DNA from: Mucor racemosus | Lineage: Eukaryota > Mucoromycota > Mucoromycetes > Mucorales > Mucoraceae | Direction of reading: 5' to 3' | NCBI GenBank assembly: GCA_027405735.1 | Contig: JAPEHQ010000002.1 | Coordinates: 1,674,001-1,738,000, forward strand | Length of the DNA: 64,000 bases | Part shown: positions 11,036 through 22,801 of the stretch, in pieces | How positions within the stretch are numbered: the first letter of the stretch is position 1 | Layout: each line of letters opens with the position of its first letter | The notes under the pieces: model-generated | Database searches by the model: none | Told to the model about the DNA's origin: nothing | The model's input: the letters and a program-made list of their open reading frames with translations, nothing else | Made by a program: the position numbers and the translations under genes

Positions 11036-12590
11036 TAGTAGTCAACATAAAAATATAGGACATAATAGGTAGTTTTATTGGACAGAAATATCATGTTTTG
11101 CTGATGGTTTTCTCAATTCACAGTCATTTGTGAAAGTAGAAATATGAATTTTTATGCAGCATGTACAGTATTTAAATCTACCATCATGTATCATTGGAGA
11201 TTAGTTGAATCAATATTCACAAGGATAAGATTTTTTCTTTGTTTTCTGCAGTTGTAAGTTGTAGACATAAGTTTATTATTTTGTAAAACTCAAAACTCAT
11301 TATCCAGGGCTTAATTTCTGTATTCACAAGATAGGTCTAATTGATTGCTACTTTGTATTTTTTGTTTTAGTCAAAAATATTGATTTTTCATCGAGATAAT
11401 CAAAATAATAGTCAGTATCACAGCTTACAGCTTATGATAACTGGGTTCCAAAATTTATTTTAAAAAATGGACGAAAAATGATGAAAAAAACAAAATTGTT
11501 TAAATGCTCATGAACGGCAAAGCAAGTCGACTTAGCGTACTAAATATCTTTTGTACAGTTTTAAATTTTACATTCATCTAAATAAAATTCAGACAAACAT
11601 TTCACATTAAATTTTGCGTAAAATGCAATTGAAATTTTGGATGTTTTTTGAAGATACATATCACTTTTTATAAGCATATTCTTAATATATTTAATGAATA
11701 TAATGCACAGTAAAATTACCTATCGATCTAGCCATTATTTAATCTTTTAGCTACATTTTTCGTAGAGAAAAAGAGATTTTTGTCAATTTTTTTTCAGATT
11801 CAGAATTTGGGATGAGGGTATATAAGGGAAAAATGGAAGCTTGAAATGGAGGCACCTTTTTGTACACATTTTCGAGGATATCTCCACGAAAAATCAATAT
11901 TTTGAAAAAAACTAAATTAGGTCTAAGAGAGCTCAACGAGCTTAACGAGATGAATGTAAAAAAAATGTTGCTCAATTCAACCAATATTTTGAAACCTACT
12001 ATAGAAATGCCCAAAAAAATGAAAAAAAAATAAAAGTGTTCAGAATTTTTTTATATTTAAATATGTTATAGAGCATTTCAAAACAAGTAAGTTTTATTAT
12101 TAAAAAGTGTTAGTATAGCTTGATTTTTTCTAGAGATATGAAGCCTCAAAGTTTTCAATCCTTTAGCAGTATATACGCGTAAAAAATTTGAAACATTAGC
12201 ACTGAAAAATTAATACCAACTGTAAAAAATAGGATATTTTCGGATACTCATTTTTAGATTAAAGGTGAACATCTCAGGTACATTAACGTATAATTTTTTC
12301 TTGATGTTATTTAGTGGAAAAAAAAGTTGGGCAGGGATGAAAAGTGAGACTTAGTTTTCAAGGCAAAAGCAACGGATTATACATGATTTTTAATCTTTTG
12401 TGAGATATAATATGAATTCAGGAACATGTATATAGCATAATAATACTTTGTGCATTGTTTTGAGTGGTTAGGAACCTGTACTAAGTTAGTTTATTAGGTG
12501 GGTTGAGTTGTTAAAAATACACATTATGAGGATTTCGGAAAATATCGTTTTTCAAGCAAACTGCGTTTGGCTTGTTTGCAAGGATAATCA
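11036..12590 (-). repeat. Repeat R1, copy b (right palindrome arm, inverted)
   Basis: Reverse complement of 2,985-4,547. Near-identical from the inner edge out to about 12,210, then increasingly diverged (for example around 12,300-12,450), with only short matches near 12,500-12,590. The outer end therefore cannot be fixed. Confidence 0.75.
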
Positions 12591-12960
12591 AATTATAGTT
12601 TTTTACAGTGTATATCTGTTGATGGAAGACCTGAATACAGAAAAATAAGAGAGTACGCATGATTGCCATTAGATGATATTAAAATCACAACAAATGTTGT
12701 GTTGAAGACTAAAATAAATTTCTTGCCATGCAGAAAAAATGTATTATTTCCTTTATTACACATTTCAAAAAAAAAACATTACATGCAGTGCAATCAGTAG
12801 CGTATGTACACTAGAGAAATAAATAAAAATAGTGATAAATGCAAGTCGTATATTAAATGCGGTTTATTTTATTTTATTTTAATAGTTACAAGATGAGAGA
12901 ATGAACAAAAAAACGGGAGAGAGAAAAAAAGGCGGAATAATTTATATGTACGGAAGAAAT

Positions 12961-14042
12961 TTATTTCTTCTTTGGAGATGATTTACCCTTTCCCTTGAAA
13001 ATGGGCTTACCCTTCATCTTGTTGTAACCACCTAAACCAGATGTTGATTCTAAAGTATTTGATTTAGCAAAGCGACCCTTCTTTCCACCGGAACCATATT
13101 TAAGATCCTTATTAATTCTCTTTTGGCCCTTGACAGGTGCACTCTTTTTATCAGTCTTTGCACGCTTGGTATCGGCTTTTTCCAAAGCAATATCGAAATC
13201 ATCATTTAATGTTAAATCTTCACCATCCTTTCTCTCTGTTGTATAATTTGATTAGTAAGTGGATCCATTGTATTTTATAATAAACTTACTTCTCTTGAGT
13301 AACTTGATCTTATCAAGCATCTCTGTCTTTTGCTTTTGTCTTTCTAATTGTTTCTCTACTTGAACCTTCTTACCAAACTTCTTCAATTGACGTTGACGCT
13401 TAGCATCTTCAGAAGCCTTGATAGATGCGCTTTCATCCAACAACTTTTGACGAATCTTGGCCATATGTTCATCACTCTTTAACATTTCAGCAAAGTAATC
13501 TTCAGGTCTAGAGAAATCAGCACCAGCTTTCTTCACAAGTTCTCTGCCTAATTTGGCAGCTTCAAGAGCTTGTTGATAGAATGCCAATTCACGTTTCATA
13601 TCGTTTTCTACATCATCAACAACAACAGGCTCAGAAGAGGTAATTGTCATGGTTTCGATCCAAGGTAAGTTTTTCAATTTGAAAGCTTCAGTGATACGAA
13701 TCATGGCGGCCTAAAATGCAACAAAATTAGACTTATACAACCAAAGCTTTTGTATAATGTATTTACCTCATCATTGATCTTGGGTCTGATAGCACGAACT
13801 TGCTTTTCAACTTGCTCCTCCTCTTCTTCATCTCCACTGATGGCTTCCTCTTCTTCATCTCCACTGATGGCTTCCTCTTCTTCGACCTCACTTTCTTCTT
13901 CATCCTCCTCATTTTGTTCAATGGCTACAGCTTCAGGGATTTCTTCATCGCTGCTTTCCTCGGCGGCTTCAATCTTCTCAACAGTAGGAGTTGTGTTCTT
14001 CTTGTTTGCCTTCTTGGCAAGTCTTTCGGTTTTACGAGACAT
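12961..14042 (-). CDS. EBP2: rRNA-processing protein EBP2
   Basis: Three exons: 14042-13767, 13710-13290 and 13235-12961, with GT-AG introns, giving 323 aa. The N-terminus starts MSRKTERLAKKANKKN, followed by a long Glu/Asp/Ser-rich acidic tract containing a tandem EEEEAISGDE duplication. The conserved EBP2 core follows (EAFKLKNLPWIETMTIT, then ENDMKRELAFYQQALEAA and ADFSRPEDYFAEMLKSDEHM), then a Lys/Arg-rich coiled-coil and a basic tail (KGKGKSSPKKK). EBP2 is a nucleolar factor needed for 27S pre-rRNA processing and 60S subunit assembly. It is divergent from MED28, with 184 bp between the start codons. The start is chosen as the first ATG that keeps the basic N-terminus. Confidence 0.93.
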
Positions 14043-14226
14043 ATTTATGAGAATACAGAAAGTGAACAAATCAAAAAAAATATTATCCAAATGAAACTTC
14101 TGAATAGGAAAAGAAAAAGCAGGAAACATTGTCACGAAGCCTCACAAAAAGCCACTACAAGTGTACCTTCACATTGTAATTTCATGCCCCTTCAGGTTCC
14201 CCGAGTACATAGTAACAGCAAATAGC
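14043..14226. promoter_or_regulatory. Shared divergent promoter EBP2/MED28
   Basis: The 184 bp between the two start codons must hold both 5' leaders and promoters. No clear TATA box is visible. Co-regulation is possible but not shown by the sequence. Confidence 0.5.
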
Positions 14227-14877
14227 ATGAGTTTAACTGAATTAACAAACGAATTATCAAAGAGTTTTGATGCATGCTTAGAAACTATCCTTGCTGATCC
14301 GCAGCAAAGGGAAGAAGATGCAGAAGGTATCATAATGTCTCATACTTGATGATTTGTATCTCCATCTTACAGGTAAAAACTTAGGTTTAGATGCCCAATT
14401 AGCTACTTTGAAGAGTTCATTTCTTCAGATAGAGGACCAGCTTAGAGATATACGTTTGAAAGCTTTAGGAAGCAAGGAATTATCGATTGCAGAGGTATAA
14501 ATCAGGGTTTTTTTTATGGTTTTTATAAATTTTGTGCTTATAAATCAGAGAAAATATAGTCCAATAAATTGCTGAAAAGAGATATTGAAATCAAAAAGAG
14601 TACAATCGATAAATACGTGACAAAACTGGAGAATTGGGAAAAAGAGTTGCCTATTTTAAAAGCAAATAGCGAAAAGGCAGTGTCACTTCGAACAGACGGC
14701 AACGATTTTGATTCAGATATAGTATTACCAGAACCTCCTACAAATGAAAATGTGGATTCTCAAATTGAAGATGCAGATGCTAACAAAGAAGTCGCATCAA
14801 CTAATAATGTTCCTGCTGGAAACAACGATGACGATGATGATGATGAAGACGACGATGTAGAATTTGAAGAAGTCTAG
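14227..14877 (+). CDS. MED28: Mediator subunit 28 homolog
   Basis: Three exons: 14227-14326, 14373-14494 and 14560-14877, giving 179 aa. Resemblance to animal MED28 is seen in the N-terminal LSKSFDACLETIL helix (like FEESFEACFQSL) and in the later KLLKRDIEIKKSTIDKYVTK...LENWEKEL coiled-coil (like the ELQRKDALVQKHLTKLRHW region). The C-terminus is a fungal-style acidic tail rich in Asp/Glu. MED28 belongs to the Mediator coactivator of RNA polymerase II. For exon 3 the acceptor ATATAG is used, because the nearer CAG leads to an early stop. The assignment rests on remembered family patterns and is probable rather than certain. Confidence 0.72.
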
Positions 14878-14930
14878 TGATTTTTATTTATATAAAGCAA
14901 AGCCTGTACATTTTTCAATATTTTGAAGAT

Positions 14931-15987
14931 TTATATGGTTTTCTCTTGATCATCAGTTTGATCTGCAGTGATATCTTTAGCCATCTTCTCTGTTTCATCT
15001 TCTTCTTCCTCACCCTCTTCCTCTTCTTCCTCTTCTTCATCTTGGCTATTGCCGTGTTGATTAATAAACGTACTTTCCTTCAATTTTCGCTCTGGGATAA
15101 TCTCCATGAAAGCCTTTTCCCAATCGCGACAATCAAGCCATTTAACCATAATTTCAAATACTTGATTTACAGTTAACACTTTTCTAGAAGCTAAACGGAT
15201 ATAATCACCAATAGGTAATTGTGCTGTCTTAATGCCTTGACTTGCAGCTTTGTCATTACATAAATTCTGTTTGAAAAAGATATCAATACAAGACGATCAG
15301 ATCTGTATTCTATATTTTTACACTTGCCTTGAATCTATTCTTATCTACAATACCTCCAATGACATAAGTTTTTCCTTCTTCTAACTCATGCGCTATATTT
15401 TCTGAATCAGCTGAAAGATAGATCAAATCTTCCTTATTGAATTTATCCAAGTAAGGCTCTGTGGTCACTTGAAAATTCTTCCAATTTTCCCATGAAGGAG
15501 CTTTAGCATCCATTTGTTTTTTTAATGGTTCATCCAAAGAAGTTAATGCCATTTGCATAGACTCTTTTTCAGCACGCACATTAGCACTATAACAGCGAAC
15601 AATTTGTTGACGCATAGAACTGATTTCTTTATCATTCATATAGCTTGAGAATGAACAATCAAGAATGACGCCTACTTTACCCACTGTCATGTGCTTTGCT
15701 TTGGGTCTTTTAGGTAAAGGCTCTACAGCTCCATCTCTTTCTAATTGGCGTCTCTCTGCTCTCTTTCTCTTGAATTTCTCTCGTTTTCCTTTGGTACGTT
15801 CTGACTTCGTTTCTTCCCAGATTTCATCTCGCAAGATCTTTTTAATGGCATTTTTACTGAGGCCTTGGAATTTTGGGTCAGTAATATCATACTGTTTTCC
15901 TTGATAAGTTCGGATATTTCCCTTTGATTCGGTTGGCAACGAGTTTGAATCAACTACTACAGGTGCTTCAGTTTGTTCTGCTGACAT
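14931..15987 (-). CDS. TRM10: tRNA (guanine-N1)-methyltransferase, position 9
   Basis: Two exons, 15987-15328 and 15266-14931, giving 331 aa. SPOUT-family TRM10 signatures: VGVILDCSFSSYM, MRQQIVRCYSANV, DLIYLSADSE, YVIGGIVDKNR, then after the intron IKTAQLPIGDYI, VLTVNQVFEIMVKW and DWEKAFMEIIPERK. The conserved Asp of the VDKNR motif, proposed as the general base in yeast, is present. The N-terminus is Lys/Arg-rich (binds tRNA) and the C-terminus is an acidic tail. The enzyme methylates G9 (m1G9) of tRNAs with AdoMet. The intron has a GC-AG boundary (exon ...TTCAAG followed by GCAAGT). The gene is convergent with MED28, with 53 bp between stop codons. Confidence 0.95.
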
Positions 15988-16560
15988 GATTATGTGTGAT
16001 TACAATTAAGAAAAAATATTTTTAAATTATGAAACTTTAGATTTAACATGTTACACATCCCGGGGACACTCTTTTGATAAGTGTATCTGGTGCCGAATAA
16101 AACTGAAAATTAAAATTTACTAAAAATTCTACTATACAAGGCAAAGTTAAAGGTTTTTTTCTCAATGATTTTACGATAAACATTTAGGTTTCTAAACTTT
16201 ATAATGTTATTTATAACTCATAATTTACGTAGGTATTTTTTACTTTGTACTTTTAAGGATATTTGTTGCAATAACGTACGTCAAACACTGCTGAAATGGT
16301 TTAAAAAAATTGTTCCCCGGCAGTCTGTTTTCAGACAGATTAAAGATGATGAAGTTCCTGGACATAAGAGGAACTACTGCGTGCGTGCGTGTATATGTTA
16401 CAAACTAAATGCGTTGATTTATTGTAAAAATACCTTGTTGCTCCAAAAATAAATCAGCTCAGCAGCATCCTTTTTCTCTCTCTCTTTTTTTTTATAATTT
16501 CCTTGAATTCTATTTTTTCTTTCTTTTTTCTCAATTCAATACTAGATAAAAAAAAAAAAA
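15988..16560. other. Intergenic between TRM10 and the PPxY protein gene
   Basis: 573 bp separating two divergent genes. The side next to 16,561 has a CT-rich tract (16,470-16,540) followed by an A-run directly before the ATG, typical of a core promoter and leader here. An 82-codon frame at 16,204-16,452 has no recognisable features and is not called. Confidence 0.6.
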
Positions 16561-16975
16561 ATGGCAACCATAGGCTTTAATGCTTTGTGGTTATTATGCG
16601 TTATTTTACTGTTAATTGCTTTCTTTTTGGCAATAAGAAGACGTAGACTTGCAGCTCGTGCAGAAGGTATTTTCTTTTTGATGCAAATAAAAACGCAAAT
16701 GCTCATTGATATTTAAAATAGATCGAAACAATCAATTAAATACAACCACTTTTATACGACACACTGGGCAAGATGTTCGTATACATATGCCAAGTAATAC
16801 TACAACAACAAATAACACAACTTATACACCTATTGAAACAGATGGAATTCAACCACCTCCGCCAACATTTGATCCTCATGAAGAACAACCACCACCATCA
16901 TATCAAGATTTCAATAAAGATGTTAGAATTCAACCTCCTTCCAACAACAATAACAACAACACAAACCCCCCTTAA
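16561..16975 (+). CDS. Small single-pass membrane protein with PPxY motif
   Basis: Two exons, 16561-16666 and 16722-16975, giving 119 aa. The N-terminus, MATIGFNALWLLCVILLLIAF, forms one hydrophobic segment (residues about 5-26), followed at once by RRRRLAARAE. Positive-inside rules would place the Pro/Asn/Thr-rich tail in the cytosol. The tail carries PPPPTFDPHEEQPPPSYQDF, which includes a PPxY-type (PPSY) site that typically binds WW domains of Rsp5/Nedd4 ubiquitin ligases. This makes an Rsp5 adaptor or substrate plausible, but that is inference. I do not recognise the family. Convergent with the zinc-finger gene, 70 bp apart, separated by an A-rich tract. Confidence 0.8.
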
Positions 16976-17045
16976 TTACACAATATTTCCTTTACTTTAA
17001 GATATTTATTTGATTGTACTAGAAAAAAAAAAAAGAAAAAAAAAC

Positions 17046-18094
17046 TTATGCTACTTCAATATTAGACAAATGATCATCTTGTATATCCTTCTCTTCTTCT
17101 TCTTCCTCTTCTTCTCGTTCTTGTTCCATTCCATTAAATTGTTCTTTTGTCATAAGTGCATCTAATAAAACTCTTCTTTCTGTCTTCATTCTTTTCAATT
17201 TCTTTTGTGTTGTTTCATATTCATCTCGAAGCATTTCATTTTCTCTTAATATATAATGAAGTTGTGCTTTTGCAAGTCGATATTGACTGTATGCAGTTCC
17301 TCGGGTTGGTTCTTTTTTTGTGCTTGTTGATTGCTCGGGTAGCTTGTTTTCTACAATTGCATTGCTTGTTTCCCAATCATCGAGCATTGTGGTTCTTTTA
17401 TATTTGGACAACATATCTAATGATGGTGGTGCTGGTCTTTTGTTATTGGAATTGATATTGTTGTTGTGGTTATTCTTTTTAGGTTTAGCAGAAGTTAATG
17501 ATGCTGCTGTAGTAGCATTTGTTGTGGTTGTTGTTATAGCGGCAGCAGAAGCGGCTGTAGGAGGATTTAAAAGTGGTATGATGTTGGTTGTATGTGCTGG
17601 TTTTATGGGTTTCTCTATGATGCCTTCTCCATGTTCTGCCTTTTGATGTCTCGTTAGAGCATCCATTCTACCAAATCTAGTTTTATTCATGAAATATTAG
17701 CTATTTTTTATACCAAATCTGTATAATTTTATATACTTTACGTTTGTCCGCAATTAGGCGTTTTGCATTCGAATGGTTTTTCTCCTGTATGTATCCTCAA
17801 ATGCATCATTAGAGCAAATCTGTTGTGACATTTTGCTCCTTGTCTTGAGCAATTATCCCAATCACAAGAATATCCTCCCTTTTTCCAACCAATATGATCT
17901 TCAGATAAATGTCCAGCAAGTGCAGAATGATTAGGAAAAACTCTAAGACAATGATTCCACTGACAAACTAATTGAGCATTATATATTTTCCCATTTGAGT
18001 CTGTTTCTTCTTCTTCTTGGTAACTTGGTATAGGTGGAAATGGAGATGTTTGTAATGGCATCGATATTGATTTTAAATGTTGATGCTCTGTCAT
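17046..18094 (-). CDS. C2H2 zinc-finger protein, GLI/ZIC-like fingers
   Basis: Two exons, 18094-17742 and 17676-17046, giving 327 aa. Three C2H2 fingers: CQWNHCLRVFPNHSALAGHLSEDH, CDWDNCSRQGAKCHNRFALMMHLRIH, and CKTPNCGQTFGRMDALTRHQKAEH, the last completed across the intron. The CxWxxC start and the TGEKPFEC linker resemble GLI/ZIC-type factors. The rest has Ala/Thr/Asn-rich stretches, a predicted coiled coil (about residues 255-300, with KKLKRMKTERRVLLDAL) and a Glu-rich tail. Probable nuclear DNA-binding regulator; its targets are unknown. An upstream in-frame ATG at 18181 would add 29 hydrophobic residues, but MTEHQHLK at 18094 is the more likely start. Confidence 0.85.
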
Positions 18095-18407
18095 CAGTCT
18101 TCTTGATTTTAATTGTAAAACAGATATGAAAAAAAAAAAGATAGATAGAGTGGGAGGATCGGGAAGAAGGAGAAAAAACAAAATATGATTGTCCTGCGGC
18201 TGCTGCTGCTCTTCTTTGCTGCCTTGTTACACCTTCCTGTCCTTATGATATACATTTAAGAAGCTGGTAGCTCGGCAATGATGATCTCAAAGAGTCACAA
18301 ACAGTCCGGATGTTGAAAATTTTCTTCATCTTAACTTTGGTTTCCCTTTGATCAAGACTATATTTGATTACTTTTCACTACAACCTAACCGTTTCTTTTT
18401 GGACATT
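18095..18407. promoter_or_regulatory. Divergent promoter region, zinc-finger gene / RRP12
   Basis: 313 bp between the two start codons. It contains CTG-rich sequence near 18,195-18,225 and a long A-tract near 18,128. No specific factor site can be named. Confidence 0.4.
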
Positions 18408-21400
18408 ATGGAGGCCAAGTTGGATAGAATTAGAAAACAAGCCAACTCAAAGTTGGCAAATCAAAAATTGGTAATTTTTATTTATACAGAAAAGTATCGA
18501 AGATTTTGCATTAACTAAACTCTCAACATGTCAAATTTCAGTATGGTCAAACATTGGTTGCTATCGAAGAGGTACATTTTTCATTAAAAAATTGATAAAT
18601 TTAAAATGATTTTAACTGAGAAATCTATAAATATAGACAATTCGTGAACAAGGAGAGGAACTTTCACCTACTGCTTACTTTGGTGCTATGGTAAATATCA
18701 ATTGAAAATTTTTTTATTGGATCGGGATGTGTTGCCATAACAACGGGATCAGCTTCGTTGCCATGGTAATTTTTAAGGATTTGACAGCTAATAACATTAA
18801 TCATTAGATGACTACCTTGCAATCATCTCAAGGTTCTACTGAATTGATCGGTGCTTTGCTTTATTTATTGGATGAAGTTTTCCCATTGTATGCAATTTGA
18901 ACTACAAGATAAAAATCACAGAAAAAAATTGAAACTAATCGACATTTTTATTATAGCCTTCCTCATTCTGTGCTTAGATCAAAGTTTGCTGATATCATTG
19001 CTATTATCGAAAAAGTGTTTGAGCAACACAAGGATGAACAACCCATTGTTCGCTCCATCATTGGTTGTCTTCAAGAGCTTTTAGCTGCTCAAGATGCTCC
19101 CAACTGGACTATGCCTGTTACCAAAAAAGCATTCCAACAATTGCTTATTTTGAGTGCCAATGCTTCTCCCAAGGTAAACTTATATTTTCAACTTGTTTAT
19201 GATATGGGAACTATATAAATTAATCATTATATGATTGAAAATTAGGCCCGTAAGAGAGCTCAAGATGCTGTCCGTAATGTTTTATCTAGACCTCCTCCTC
19301 CTACTGCCATTCATCCTGCTGCTGAAATGACCTCTGAATTTATCCTCAGAGTTTTGCATGAGACCTCCAAATCTGATCAACATGCTGCTCAACAAATGCT
19401 TGCTTTGCTTCAAACTATTGTGCCTTACTGGCCTCCTCATGTAAGTTTTGTAGGATTATTTGTCATCAAATTTTGCATTCTAATTATGATTTTATAATAG
19501 AAATTCTCTACTTTATGTCAAACTTTACTTCAACTTCCTAAATTCAACAACATTTTCCTTACAAAAGCAGCTTTTGATGTATTTGAGGCCCTTTTCGATG
19601 CTCAAGAAACTGATATGGATACTGAGAAGTTTGCTGGATTGATTCGTGTAAGATTAAAATGTGTAAATACGCAGAGAGCATTTGTTTGATTGACATGTTT
19701 TATATTATAAATATAGGCTATTTGTGAATTGAAGCCTGCCGCTGTTGATGAACGTCTTTTGCCTACATGGCTTTTGATTGTTGGCAAAGCTTTCCCTTCT
19801 TATGCCAAGTAAGTTGAAGAATATTCCATTATCAAAACCTATTATTAATCAAGGTGTAAATAGATTAAATGCTGCTCAATGTGCTAATGATGTCGCTACC
19901 GTTTTTGCTTTGATTTTTAACGATTTCCAACAAGATTCTAGATGTCATCGTCAAATTGCCAATTGTCTCAGTACTTTGATTGAATATTGTGTTACAGATG
20001 ATCTTATTGAACAAGCTAGTGCTGGCCAAGCTAATGGCCTTTTAGAAATGATCAATTTACTCGAAAATGGTCTTGGTGTCCATTTCCAAACTTCTTGGGT
20101 TCATGTCATGACTGTACAACAAGCCATGTTTAACAAATTAAACCATTTTGCTGCTCCTTTAATGAACGGTTGTTTAGCATTGCTCGGTGAACTTCGTCTT
20201 TCCCCCTCTGAAACATACAAGGAACAACTTGATAAAACTCTTGGTGTTGCTATTTCTACTATGGGTCCTGAATTCTTTTTGCAAATCCTTCCTCTTAATT
20301 TAGAAAGCCCTACATCTTCATCTCAAGTAGGCCGTGCCTTTTTGCTTCCTTTGTTAAAGACTTATACTACTAATACTACCCTCTCTTATTTTGTCAATGT
20401 TTTGATTCCTTTGGGTGATAGACTTGCTCAAAAAGGAGAAGCTGCCGCTGCTCGTGAATTGGAAATGCAAGCCAAGGTTTACGAAACACTAGTCAACCAA
20501 ATCTGGAGTTTAGCTCCTGGTTTCTGTGATTTACCTGTTGATTTAACTCGTGCTTTCAATGATACTGTTGCCGAACGTTTCAGTTCTTTGCTTTATACTC
20601 AACCTGATTTGCGTCCTACTATTGCTCAAGCTTTGCAACTTTTGATTGAAAAGAATCAAGCTCTTGTCAAGTCTTCTGCTGACGATGCCCATCTTTTAAA
20701 AGCTTATGGTTTGACCAAGGCTCAAGCTAGCCAAAACTTGGAGTTCATGAGCAAATTTGCTGTCAATTACTTGGCTGTCTTCTTTAATGTCTTTAGTCAA
20801 ATTGCTGCTTCATTCCGTGGTTTCATGGCTGAAGTTATCAAAACTTATTTGACCGTTACTACTCCTGAAGATATCAATACCACTTTCAAAAAGGTTCTTG
20901 GTATGCTCTCCCAAGCTTTAGAATCCAATGAAACTATCGCCAATGATCCTTCTGTGCCTCCTCCCATGTCTCATACCATGTTGGATCTTGCTATTATTAT
21001 GATTCCTTTCTTGGATCTTGAATCCGCTGAGCTTTTATACAATGGCACATTACAATCTCTTTTAGCCAAGGAGAGTGATCCTACATTACAAAAGAAGGGT
21101 TACAAGGTTCTCAATCATCTTATGCGTTGTGATAATGGTCGTCAAGTTGTTGCTCAACATATTGATGAATTACAAAGCCATTTGTTGGAAGCTACTGGTA
21201 GTTGTACTGGTTCTGCCAAGAAAGATCGTATCAAGACTTTGAAGGAAGTTGTTGAGCTTTTACCTGCTTCTGATCTTCATTTCATTCCTGCTATCCTTTC
21301 CGAAGTTGTATTGGCTTCCAAAGATAATAATGAAAAGACTCGTAACTTTGCTTTTGATTTGTTGGTCAACATGGGTAATAAGATGAAGGCTGGTGGTATT

Positions 21401-22717
21401 GTCAAGAACAGCCGTCTTGAAGGTTTCGATGAATCTTTCCCTGATGCTACCGCTACTTTAGGCGAGTTCTTTACTATGCTCACTGCCGGTTTAGCTGGTA
21501 CTACTGCCCACATGATTGGTGCCACTGTTGGTGCTTTATCTCGTGTATTTTTCGAATTTAAGGATGATTTACCTATTGAATTAGCCTCTGAATTATTGCA
21601 AACTGTCAATGTTCTTGCTGGATCTAACAATCGTGAAATTGTCAAGGCCGCTGTTGGTTACGTTAAGGTCTGCATTGTTGTACTTGATTTGGGTATTTTA
21701 CAACCTCAATTAGGCGACATTGTTCGCTCTTTGCTCAAATGTCAACATTTACACAAGAGTCATTTCAAGGTCAAGATTCGTCATTTGTTTGAAAGATTGA
21801 TTCGTCGTTTTGGTTATGAACCTGTTGCCGCTTTAATGCCTGAGGAAGATAAAAAGATGATTGTTAATATTCAAAAACGTCGTTTGAGAGCCAAGAGAAG
21901 AAAGAACACTAATGCTGCTGGAGAGGACAGTGATGAGGAAGAAGATGTTTCTGCTCGTGCTTCTGCCAAGAAGGGTGCCTTCCAAGATGCCTATGAAGAA
22001 GTCTTGTATGGTTCAGAAAGTGAAATTGATGATGATGGATCTGAAGATGAGACACTCAAGACTGTCAAGGCAGCTACTACCGCACTCAAGCAACAAAAGA
22101 ATATCAAGAAGAAACCAGCTGTTTCTAATGCATTCATTCGTGAAGATGGTGAAGATGGACCTCTTGATTTCTTGGATCGTTCTGCTTTGGGTCGTATCTC
22201 TTCTAATAAACCTCAACAACGCAAGATGAAGAGTAATAAGGGCGCATTTGCTGAAGGTGAAGATGGTCGTCTTGTTATTAATGAGCCTACATCACAACAA
22301 GAAGCTAATGAAGAAGCTGGTGGAGAAGCTGGTGAAGATTACTACATGCAACATATGACAAACCCTGATGGTTTCACTCGTGATAAGAGAAACAGAATCA
22401 AGTTTAAGAAGGGTAACGATGCTATGGATGATGCTATGGAAGTTGATGATGGTGAAGGGGGAGCCAAGAAGGAAAAGAGACCTGTCAAGAAGTTTGAAAG
22501 AATTGGTAAAGAGTTCCGTTCAAAGGTAAGAGATCAAGAATTAAGAATAAATGCGTTGATTAGGTACTAATCAATATGTTAATAACAGAGAGCTGGCGGT
22601 GATGTCAAACGTAAGGGTCAAATGGATCCTTTCAGTTATGTACCTTTGAATAAGGTTATCAAGAAGAAGGGTAGACGTGATACAAAGGTTACTTACACTG
22701 GTCGTGTCAAGAAGTAA
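18408..22717 (+). CDS. RRP12: Ribosome biogenesis HEAT-repeat protein RRP12
   Basis: Ten exons: 18408-18470, 18542-18571, 18637-18690, 18808-18887, 18957-19173, 19246-19440, 19501-19647, 19717-19808, 19864-22525 and 22589-22717. The lengths sum to exactly 1,222 codons plus a stop, close to the size of yeast Rrp12. The body is all-helical HEAT-like repeat sequence with a NUC173-type central region. The C-terminal quarter is acidic and Lys-rich (RRLRAKRRKN, GSESEIDDDGSEDE) and ends in a basic tail, GRRDTKVTYTGRVKK. RRP12 is needed for export and maturation of both ribosomal subunits. The last intron has the classic TACTAAT branch site. The many short 5' exons are typical of old intron positions. 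Convergent with APC5, 84 bp between stops. Confidence 0.93.
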
Positions 22718-22801
22718 TTGTTGTAGTAGTAAATATTCCATAACCAAAATTTAGCTTTTTTAGATGTAAATAAACATATATAATTTTTTTTTATTAACTT
22801 T

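Larger units (their letters stand above)
2985..12590. repeat. Giant imperfect palindrome, about 9.6 kb
   Basis: Sequence from about 2,985 to 7,176 reappears reverse-complemented from about 8,266 to 12,590. For example, 3,581-3,844 and 11,751-12,014 encode the same 87-residue frame on opposite strands, and 6,611-6,616 pairs with 8,945-8,950. The paired coordinates sum to about 15,595 in the outer part and 15,561 in the inner part. The shift is mostly explained by unequal LTR insertions (250 bp in the left arm, 280 bp in the right). Order in the left arm: repeat R1, a CACTA-like subterminal region, a middle segment, repeat R2. Identity is patchy: near-identical blocks (about 3,470-4,860 and 6,190-6,740) alternate with blocks I judge to be roughly 75-85% alike. 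The outer ends fade gradually, so the limits are approximate. Confidence 0.9.

Noticed and set aside
13750..14225. Plus-strand frames (114 and 141 codons) over EBP2
   Set aside because: Antisense shadow of the Glu/Asp/Ser-rich tract (reads as poly-Ser/Phe). EBP2 on the minus strand has clear family motifs and introns.
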